Source: Tipula vernalis
Lineage: Eukaryota > Arthropoda > Insecta > Diptera > Tipulidae
Direction: 5' to 3'
DNA length: 64,000 bases
Assembly: GCA_958295665.1 (NCBI GenBank)
Contig: OY282560.1
Span: forward strand, 192,202,061 to 192,266,060
The position numbers and the translations under genes are program-made. The notes beneath the pieces are model-generated. The model was not told the DNA's origin and did not search any database. It was given only the letters and a program-made list of their open reading frames with translations. Shown piece by piece: positions 56,085 to 64,000 of this stretch; positions within the stretch are counted from its first letter, which is position 1, and every line of letters starts with the position of its first letter.

Positions 56085-56269
56085 TGTCGTAACGTCGGTT
56101 TGATTTTAAAAGATTATTAAAATATATAAAACAAAACTCTCTCTTTCATTATTTCTTCTACCGTCGCGCTTCGTCTACTATGCGTTAGGTTTTCAAAACA
56201 CCAACATAACTTTTTATTCAATATAGTGACATCTATTATACATTAAAACAATTAAATGCAAACTCTACA
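56085..56269 (-). repeat. Ty3 element 5' LTR (185 bp)
   Basis: Partner of 53160-53334, with a 10-base insertion (about GCGCTTCGTC at 56165) relative to it. Confidence 0.92.
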
Positions 56270-57756
56270 ATAAAATTTTTTTTTTGAGAGTTAGAAGATG
56301 GTTTGGTGCAATTTAGGGAAATGTGCAAGGCGATTCCACAGATTCTAACTAGGCGCCACCTATTCTGAAAAATGACATAAATTGGAAATACAGCTTACGT
56401 CATTCTCACTTTATATTTAGACCTCCTGAATATCAGAATGAGGCTGAAAGAAGGTTTCTGCAGTCTATTAACCTTAGCGGGCAGGAGGGACATATGTAAG
56501 CCTGTGTTTTCTGCAAAAGCAGTAATAGGCAAATTTTAGTCGACGATTCATTATTCTTAAATTTTTTCTTTATCTATAACTTAACATGTAGCATAATTTT
56601 TATATTCTGGAGGTTTTAATCTAAAATTTTAGCTGGAAAAGAGAGTTGAGAAAATTGATTCCGGGTGTATTGCACGATTGAAATTTGCTATGTTAGTGTG
56701 AGTGCCCTAATGTTTTCATAAGTTTTACCGACAAATCGACCAATTCTTAAAGAAGCAGCTTTTAAAGCTGTTGAACTAATTTAGTTCGCGATTCTAGAAT
56801 ATAATAATTATTGCAAGCAACTGCCAATAAGTCAAAATATAGTGTTAAAGCATTATTAGTATATCAGCAATTAGAACAGAGGAGTAGAAAATGAAATAGG
56901 GGATTACAGAGTCCGCACTATAGGCGAATTAGTTAATACAAACACACCGATCGTACTAAGCACTGTTCTAAACCGTTACACTCAGTCAATTCAGTCCTAT
57001 TCAGGGTCAATTTTTTTTATTCACACCGAAAGTGAAATTTTCCCTTGTTTCTCCAATAGAAAACAATCACGGTAGGCAAGGAAAATAATGTCATGAGGAA
57101 AGATTTTGGCCGTTGAATGAGACTTGACAACCGGATTTAATAGCAGTACTAAATAAATCCAAAAAAGATTAATATTTATTGTTGTATGACAATCGTGCTC
57201 AGTGCTACACCATAGGCCAAAAGCAAATAAATAATTATTAAACATTATTTTACTAAAGTAAAACCAAGTAATAAAGTAAAATTCAAAAATATTTAGAAAG
57301 GTCTATAGTTTCATTTCATTAACGCTTTAAGTGGAAATGACGGTCGCATATTTTTCATTTAAATGTTTAAAACCCATAAACATTTCTTCTAATTTGTAAA
57401 ACAAAAAAATGACTAAGTAGGGAGCTTCCCCACCTATTCGCCAAAAACACCAATTTTATATTGACGCATGTAAATGTAATAAAAAAAAAAAATAATAAAG
57501 TGTCTGATTGAATCGTGCATGGTAGTAGTCAACTGTGGAATTGTGAGTGATCCGACGACAAGGAGAGTTGTGAGCTACAATATCTGAAAATCCTGAAACT
57601 ATACCAGTTTTTCGGCCAGCACATATTAAAATGAACCATCATTGAAAAATATTTTACACAAGTATTCGAAAAGTGATGCACAACCACAGTGGCACAAATA
57701 AAAAAAATGAGATTTTGCTTTTTATTGTTTCACTAGTGGTGCACCCATAAAAAAAA
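56270..57756. other. Non-coding sequence
   Basis: No gene or known repeat is recognised. Short open frames here are AT-biased and unsupported. Confidence 0.5.
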
Positions 57757-58078
57757 ATTGAGGTGTGGCCAACACACGACTTTCTTTTACGAACAGAGAA
57801 TTTTGAGAAATTTTATTTTTTTCTTAATTTTTTTTTTTAATTTTTTATTTTTTAATTTTATTTGTTTTTAATTTTTGGAAACATTTTGTATTAAGTAGTT
57901 TTTTGTAAATCTTATACTTTTTAAGATATTTGCAAAACAAATTTTCTGGGCCAAGGGAGTGGTCACTTCCGGTTAGCCGATTTGGAGTTAAATTCACTGG
58001 GACCTCCCAATTTATCAAAAAAGCTTAAATCTGAAGTTTCAGTTCGATTGATTAAACCATATGGGCTGTAGAGAGGAC

Positions 58079-58265
58079 ACAGACAGACTAACAGACTGAC
58101 AGACTGTCAGACTGACAGACTGACAGACTGACAGACTGACAGACTGACAGACTGACAGACTGACAGACTGACAGACTGACAGACTGACAGACTGACAGAC
58201 TGACAGACTGACAGACTGACAGACTGACAGACTGACAGACTGACAGATTGACAGACTGACAGATA
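58079..58265 (+). repeat. (CAGACTGA)n minisatellite, first copy
   Basis: About 23 copies of an 8-base unit, with a few variants (CTAACAGA, CTGTCAGA, ATTGACAG). Read on the minus strand it yields a spurious SVCQSVSL repeat protein. Confidence 0.95.
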
Positions 58266-58384
58266 CCATTTCGAAACTCACTATTTCGGACTCAGGGGAC
58301 CTCAAAACAAATAAATCTCTAAAAATCTCAAGGTCCACAATTTTCATGATTACTATACTTTATTTTACTAGAGTAAAAGAAAGT

Positions 58385-59567
58385 AAAAACCCCTAATCCA
58401 TACGGATCGTTCGTTTAGTAAAGTTCTGCAAAATTATTTTTTGGAAATCGCACTCAACTCCCAAATGCCAATATCGGCCATTGCCAACAATGATGACAAA
58501 GGTTTGGCTAGCACATAGAATAGGTTGCTCAATTACCTAGTTAGAAAACCCTAATCCATACGGATTGTTCGTTTAATAAAAGTTCTACGAAATTATTTTT
58601 TGGAAATCGCACTCAATAATGATGACAAAGGTTTCGCTAGCAGATGAAATAGGTCCCTTAATTACCTAGTTAAAAAACCCTAATCCATACGGATCGTTCG
58701 TTTAGTAAAAGTTTAGCTCATGGAATAGGTCCCTTAATTACATAGTTAAAAAAACCATAATCCATTCGGATCGTTCGTTTAGTAAAAGTTCTACGAAATT
58801 ATTTTTTGGAAATCGCACTCAACAATGATGACAAAGGTTTCGCTAGCAGATGAAATAGGTCCCTTAATTACCTAGTTAAAAAACCCTAATCCATACGGAT
58901 CGTTCGTTTAGTAAAAGTTCTACGAAATTATTTTTTGGAAATCGCACTCAACAATGATGACAAAGGTTTCGCTAGCACATAGAATAGGTACCCGCAAGGG
59001 CCAATATCGGCTATTGCCAACAATGATGACAAAGGTTTGGCTAGCACATAGAATAGGTTGCTCAATTACCTAGTTAGAAAACCCTAATCTATACGGATCG
59101 TTCGTTTAATAAAAGTTCTACGAAATCATTTTTTGGAAATCGCACTCAACAATAATGACAAAGGTTTCGCTAGCACATGGAATAGGTCCCTTAATTACCT
59201 AGTTAGAAAACCCTAATCCATACGAATCGTTCGTTTAGTAAAAGTTTAGCTCATGGAATAGGTCCCTTAATTACATAGTTAAAAAAACCGTAATCCATTC
59301 GGATCGTTCGTTTAGTAAAAGTTCTACGAAATTATTTTTTGGAAATCGCACTCAACAATGATGACAAAGGTTTCGCTAGCAGATGAAATAGGTCCCTTAA
59401 TTACCTAGTTAAAAAACCCTAATCCATACGGATCGTTCGTTTAGTAAAAGTTCTGCAAAATTATTTTTTGGAAATCGCACTCAACTCCCAAGGGCCAATA
59501 TTGGCCATTGCCAACAATCATGACAAAGGTTTCGCTAGCACATGGAATTGGTCCCTAGTTAAGATTA
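58385..59567 (+). repeat. Higher-order tandem array
   Basis: Nine units each begin CCCTAATCCATACGGATCGT or a variant, at about 58389, 58548, 58676, 58755, 58882, 59079, 59210, 59288 and 59415. The spacings are 159, 128, 79, 127, 197, 131, 78 and 127. The order 128-79-127-197 is followed by 131-78-127, so a compound unit of about 531 bases has itself been duplicated. The 79-base units are shortened versions with a fixed internal deletion. It is non-coding. Confidence 0.88.
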
Positions 59568-59928
59568 AGGTGTGGCCCCAACACACGACTTTCTTTTACG
59601 AACAGAGAATTTTGAGAAATTTTATTTTTTTCTTAATTTTTTTTTTAATTTTTAAATTTTTAAATTTTTTTTTTTAAATTATTTATTTTTTATTTTTATT
59701 TGTTTTTAATTTTTGGAAACATTTTGTATTAAGTAGTTTTTTGTAAACCTTATACTTTTTAAGATATTTGCAAAACAAATTTTCTGGACCAAGGGAGTGC
59801 CCACTTCCGGTTAGCCGATTTGGAGTAAAATTCACTGGGACCTCCCAATTTATCAAAAAAGCTTAAATCTGAAGTTTCAGTTCGAATGGTTAAACCATCT
59901 GGGCTGTAGAGAGGACACAGACAGACTG

Positions 59929-60025
59929 ACAGACTGACAGACTGACAGACTGACAGACTGACAGACTGACAGACTGACAGACTGACAGACTGACAGACTG
60001 ACAGACTGACAGACTGACAGACAGA
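59929..60025 (+). repeat. (CAGACTGA)n minisatellite, second copy
   Basis: About 12 copies of the same 8-base unit, shorter than the first block and almost without variants. Confidence 0.95.
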
Positions 60026-60148
60026 CACCATTTCGAAACCCACTTTTTCGGATTCAGGGGACCTCAAAACAAATAAATCTCTAAAAATCTCAAGGTCCAA
60101 AATTTTCATGATTACTATACTTTATTTTACTAGAGTAAAAGAAAGTAA

Positions 60149-61051
60149 TAACGGAATTGATAACAATTTGTTCGTTTAGGAATCCACAGCTGAATTATCT
60201 TAAAAAACAAATTGAAAGAGATTATTGGCTGCCACTCGATCAGCTAGGTATCTATACGCAACTAAAATAATCTTTACGAATAAATTCAAAAAATTTGCTG
60301 GATGCTTCTTGATTGGTTGGGTACTTATAGCTAATTTTATATTTACAAATGTATCTACATAGTACAACAGAATTTTTTTGTACTAATAAATTTAACAGTC
60401 TTCTTGCAAGCTTACTATGGGATTTGTCGTTGCTAACAATTTCAAAAAATTGTGGCTGGTGCTCGATCGATTATCGTGTATGCATCGTTGAATTTATTTT
60501 TACGAATCCACCAAAAGAGAGTTCTGGCTGGAACTGGACTACGTTCAATACTCATAATTAAATTTATTCAAATTGTATCGGTCAACGACAAAATTTCAGA
60601 TAAATTGGAGGGGATTGCTAGGTGGTACTACTCGGTATTTACAACTAAACTTATCTAATAGACCGAAAAAGACTTCTGTTTTTTTTTTAAATTTTTTTTG
60701 CTGTTCTTGCGGAACAGTCTCTTCAAGGACACGGAGATGTCAAAGTCCTTGCATTTTTTAAAGAAGCTCTTAGAGGACTTATCATCGGGGGAAGACTCTG
60801 ATGTTATTGTGGCGGAGAAGAAACTGTAGAGATGTTGATTCAGAAAATTTGGATCACTGAAGTACTTGGGCTCAAGTCTCCTTATTATAGATTAATGCAC
60901 GCGAAATAATATTATTATTTATTTTCTACTATCAAATTTCAGCAAAGGAGGTGCAGCAGTGGTCAGCATTGAGGCCGATAAATGGAACCTCCCATATCAG
61001 CATACCTAGCTCTCGATGAATTGAAGTTTCCACTTGTTTTACTAGCTAATT
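60149..61051. other. Non-coding or unassigned sequence
   Basis: No gene is supported. About 60705-60830 encodes KSLHFLKKLLEDLSSGEDSD, open and hydrophilic, possibly a coding scrap of the LINE that follows. The motif AATTTNCAAAAAATT plus a TCGATTNNTT-like tail recurs loosely at about 60285 and 60440. Confidence 0.4.
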
Positions 61052-62835
61052 TTGGAGGCTTACAAGGGGCTTGGGGAGAGATGGAAATTTACATCACTCA
61101 ATCTGGGGAAGTATGAACAACATTCAAAAAGTTCAATCTGCAGGAACAGGAGGAAAACCGACTGGGATACCTTTAGAACTATTCTCGGTAATTCACTACC
61201 AGTGCCGGTGCCAAAACTTCCCAAAACTATGGAAGAACTTGATGGCTTAGTGGACGAGCTGTCCAGTGCTTTTAATGAAGCGATACTGCGATCAAGTCCT
61301 CTTACCAGGCCTAAGGGTAAACCTCGGCCACCCTTGTGGTTCAAGGAGATTCAATAAACATGTCAAAGATGCCAAATACTATTCAAAAAAGCAAGGAAAA
61401 CAAGATCCGCTGTAGGCTGTGACTCCCATAAGGAAATCCTCAAAATTTAATATTTCTCTTAATTGATAGAAGTACTAAGGACAGATCTTGCAGACTACAC
61501 TGTGGCAAAGTTCAAAAGTCTTTGGAGATGTCCAGGCTGCGCAAAGTATGTACTATCCACTGGCACTTCCATCTCAAGTTCTATTCAACGGCTGGTTTTA
61601 ACTTCTGCTGCAGACTCACTTTTTTTGTTGTTCTGAATGTGCACCTACTACATCAGCAGGTCATAGGGCAAGTAGCCTAGTAGGCAAAATTACTAGCAGA
61701 AGAAAGATCATGTGGGCGATAAACAGTTCTAAACCATACAAGTCACCTGGTCCCGATGGTATTATCCCTGCGGACAGCCAACAAACTAAGAATCTAGCCA
61801 TTTTCTGATTGGAGGTAACTTATAAAGGCAGCCTAGAACTATGTCACATTCCTAGTAAATGTACGGACGTGAAGGTTGTATTTATACCTAAGGCAAGAAA
61901 ATGCTCACACTGCAATCCCAAAAACCTTAGACAGATTAGCTGGTCTTCCTTCCATTTTAAAACACTGAAAATACAAATGCAAGCTCATATTAGAGGCACG
62001 ATTGTGCCAAAAAAGCTGCCTAATTCTCATTATACTTATTTCAAGGAGAGATCTGTAAAGATTACTCTTCATTCTCTTATATATTTTATTGACAAATATT
62101 TTGAGTATAGAGACTACGCAATGGTAACGTTTTTGTACATTGAGGGGCCTTTTACAACGTGCTTCCAGGGGATATAACACGATCACGTTCGAATCTAGGA
62201 GTGGATGAATCACTCAAGGACTGGATATATCAAATGCTAAGAGGCAGGACCGTAAATGCCAGTAGGGGGAATCCTTCGCCAGAATATTTGCAGGCAGAGG
62301 TAAATCACAAGATGGCTCACTGTCCCCTGCGTTGGAACTTGGTCAAAAACGACCTGTTGCTAGAGCTGTAAGAAAGTGGATTCATGGTGCTTGCTTACGC
62401 GGATGATGTTGTTATTTTTTTCACTATGGGCCAATGGTTGTGGGTTGAATATAAACCCACACAAAACCGAATTTGTTCTCTTCTCCAGGAAATATAAAGT
62501 TTCTCATATCGATCCTCCCACTTTAAATGGGTTCAGATTGACTTTTACAGATCAAGCAAAGTTTCTGTTTTTTGTTGTTGGGAAAGGAGGGCGGGCTGGA
62601 GCCCTGCATCGCACATTGGCTTTATACCGCAGTAGTCAGACCCAGACTTTTGTATGGGGTAATAGTTTGGTGGCCTACTCTGGACAAAACTGTCAACCAA
62701 AAGTTGTTGACGAAAGTTCAGAGAACAATATCTAGATATCTTGGGAAAAAAGTTGGCAGCTTGTACTGCCAAACATCTGAAATCCACCTTAATGTGGACC
62801 TGCAACAATACAGGGCACTCATCTATATTGTGTAA
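61052..62835 (+). pseudogene. LINE-C reverse transcriptase, fragmented
   Basis: The stretch 61052-61357 gives the linker before RT (RKTDWDTFRTILGNSLP and RPPLWFKEI). About 61715-61790 gives WAINSSKPYKSPGPDGIIPA. The stretch 61809-62177 gives VKVVFIPKARKCSH, LRQISWSSFHFKTLKIQ and FLYIEGPFTTC, where the first catalytic Asp (normally DIEGAF) is lost. About 62337-62407 gives LVKNDLLLEL and LAYADDVVIF with YADD. Then come GLNINPHKTEFVLFSRKYKV and HWLYTAVVRPRLLYGVIVWW to 62835. Confidence 0.82.
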
Positions 62836-63489
62836 CAAAGAGATTTCCAAGGCCATACTGTTCCGTCACCATCTTTAGACACAAAGTTTCGGACTAGGAT
62901 CCCATTCAGAGAGGGTGAGGATGATGGATGCAGTTTTGGAACCAGAGGTTATAAATTTCTTCACTGATGGTTGAAAACGGGATGGAAACGGTGGGGCTGT
63001 GGTGTTTTGCGAGGACTTTATGTTAAACCTCTTCTTCTGTCTCCTCGAAAACTTTAGCATTTTTTAAGCTGAAGTAGCACATCATACTTAATATCTCGGC
63101 AGGTCTATCCAAAGTTGGACTTGGCGAAATCCAAACAGCTGATCTCAGTTCAGCGGAGTCAGATTAGTGTGGTTGATGAAGTAACTACAGGGCATTGTCT
63201 CATAGTACGGCTTGCGAGTAGACTTGGTTTCTTCTCACATCACTACTATCGTAGTTGCGAGGAACAAGAGGAGGAAGAGACTGTACCTCATCTCCTTTGC
63301 ACCTGCCCTCGACAGGCACGAAACAGACTAACATTTCTAGAGGCACTTCTCTTCAATGACCAAACGGACCTCAGCAGAATGGACGTCAGGAGTATTAAGC
63401 GTTTCATTAACAGCTCAAACTGTTTCGATGAGCTGGAGGATGAACAGTTGAATCGTGGTATGGCTACGGATCACCGCCATCTAACCTAA
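62836..63489 (+). pseudogene. LINE-C RNase H and C-terminus
   Basis: About 62935-63060 encodes LEPEVINFFTDG, a stop, KRDGNGGAVVFCEDF: the RNase H start with its catalytic Asp in TDG. The stretch 63115-63489 encodes TTGHCLIVRLASRLGF and ETVPHLLCTCPRQARNRLTF (zinc-binding CxC...), then VRSIKRFINSSNCFDE, ending at the TAA 63487-63489. The block before the C-terminus is frameshifted. Confidence 0.8.
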
Positions 63490-63509
63490 TCTAACCAAAT
63501 AAAAAAAAT

Positions 63510-63762
63510 CGCAAGCCGGGAAATCCCCGGTCACACTTTTGATACAATAGCTCGATTGAGGGGTCTTGTTTTGAGAAATTCTACTAAATGATCTTGGTTT
63601 TGAAAATATGGACAAAAAATTATTTTTTTCCAGTATTGGTTTTGGCACCCTGTCGATAGACCTAAATTTACTCAACAAATTCTTTATTATTTTAACGTAA
63701 TAGCTGTGCACCTCGTTTTTGTGAATATTTTCAAAAGTTTGCTCATTCAAGGTCATCCTAAG
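63510..63762. other. Non-coding spacer
   Basis: Between the LINE-C tail and the third LINE-derived element. Nothing is recognised apart from a small palindrome, CCGGGAAATCCCCGG, at about 63517. Confidence 0.5.
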
Positions 63763-64000
63763 TGGTTTGGCGTTTATTGGAGGGGGGGACCAAAGTTGAG
63801 TAGATTGATCTACCAGCTCCGTAACCTTCCAGTAGGGTGCGCATCACGTATGCTGTTCTAGTCTTGTCATTAGGTAGCTGCGTGATGGGTACAATTGTGT
63901 AAGGGGTAACCTGATCACAATTCGCAAGTGTACGTACTGCCTCCTCGTGGCAACCACTGGTAACTAAGGCCACTTGGCACATTTTTGGCCATTTGGCACA
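63763..64000 (+). mobile_element. LINE-derived non-autonomous element, copy 3, runs off the window
   Basis: Starts TGGTTTGGCGTTTATTGGAG and matches 35005-35245 almost base for base (CAGCTCCGTAACCTTCCAGT, CACAATTCGCAAGTGTACGT). It shares its 5' start with the copies at 35000 and 52086. The end lies outside the window. Confidence 0.88.

Larger units (their letters stand above)
53160..56269 (-). mobile_element. Short Ty3-type LTR retrotransposon, young
   Basis: A 3110-bp element with LTRs at 53160-53334 and 56085-56269. ATAA duplications lie on both sides (53156-53159 and 56270-56273). The LTRs, apart from a 10-bp indel, differ by only about two or three bases. A single intact ORF covers gag, protease and RT. 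RNase H and integrase are missing, and the ORF ends a few codons after RT inside the 3' LTR. In element direction the leader begins TCTTCAGAAGTGGGATACG right after the 5' LTR, a plausible primer-binding region. It would depend on a relative for integrase. Confidence 0.92.
57757..60148. mobile_element. Repeat complex: two 8-bp-minisatellite modules around a tandem array
   Basis: Two direct copies of a module of about 600 bases (57757-58390 and 59568-60148) bracket a tandem array (58385-59567). Each module runs from AGGTGTGGCC(C)AACACACGACT, through a poly-T patch, CTTCCGGTTAGCCGATTTGG and the 8-bp minisatellite, to a small perfect hairpin TTTTACTAGAGTAAAA. The layout of unique 5' part, microsatellite, tandem units and 3' hairpin recalls Helitron/Helentron-derived elements such as DINE-1. 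No transposase is present and that assignment is tentative. Confidence 0.6.
61052..63509 (+). mobile_element. LINE-C, degraded LOA/R1/I-type non-LTR element
   Basis: The remnants keep the order linker, reverse transcriptase, RNase H, C-terminus. The 3' end, ATCTAACCTAATCTAACC then A-rich, lies at about 63480-63509. The RT style (VVFIPKA, INPHKTEFVLFSRKYK, LYTAVVRPRLLYGVIVWWP) and the presence of RNase H point to the LOA/R1/I group. The endonuclease is missing. At least eight frame changes or stops are seen. Confidence 0.82.

Noticed and set aside
58039..58347. 102-codon frame with SVCQSVSL repeats
   Set aside because: It is the minus-strand reading of an 8-bp minisatellite; a unit of 8 cycles all three frames, so open frames arise without selection. 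The same holds for 59759-60109.
4000..64000. Retroviral envelope-like ORF behind any LTR element
   Set aside because: No open frame downstream of integrase in the BEL elements, and none in the Ty3 element, has signal peptide or membrane features of an envelope.

Overview
This window looks like a transposon-rich stretch of an insect nuclear genome, most likely a fly. The base composition is strongly AT-rich with many homopolymer runs. The elements present are the usual insect set: BEL/Pao, Ty3 (gypsy-type), jockey-type and other LINEs, Tc1, Harbinger, hAT, piggyBac and MITEs. The organism is an inference from element content only. I find no convincing intact host gene and no tRNA, rRNA or CRISPR array. 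The only long uninterrupted reading frame is an 883-codon retrotransposon ORF at 53330-55981.

Layout. 1-8.3 kb: a Tc1 transposase remnant, a frameshifted Harbinger transposase, a long-armed hairpin MITE, and the ruins of a C2H2-type gene of an unnamed conserved family. 8.4-14.5 kb: a LINE (LINE-A) split by a nested 3-kb jockey-type insertion with 12-bp target duplications; the 5' part of that insertion is LTR-retrotransposon gag-protease sequence. 14.5-18.6 kb: AT-rich sequence without genes. 18.6-25.9 kb: two BEL/Pao elements in opposite orientations, the second rearranged. 25.9-36.2 kb: a jockey element (jockey-B) split by a 7.1-kb BEL/Pao element (BEL-3), which carries a 3.3-kb internal inversion and a MITE in one LTR. 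Jockey-B is split again by a 766-bp LINE-derived element. 36.2-40.3 kb: no genes. 40.3-51.2 kb: matching piggyBac-like termini lie at the two ends. Inside are a piggyBac transposase with one frameshift and one stop, a complete defective hAT element, several MITEs, a 2.2-kb palindrome and a 108-bp satellite in both orientations. 52.1-56.3 kb: a second LINE-derived copy and a short Ty3 element with near-identical LTRs. 57.7-60.1 kb: a repeat complex with two modules carrying (CAGACTGA)n arrays around a higher-order tandem array. 61-64 kb: a degraded LINE (LINE-C) and the start of a third LINE-derived copy running off the window.

The elements do not form a pathway. The value of the window is a readable order of nested insertions. 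Jockey-B came first, then BEL-3 inside it, then a MITE inside the BEL-3 LTR. LINE-A came before its nested jockey insertion. The hAT element landed in one member of a duplicated repeat and was then hit by a pogo-like MITE. Several junctions carry target duplications or a matching empty site inside the same window, so the history can be argued from this sequence alone.
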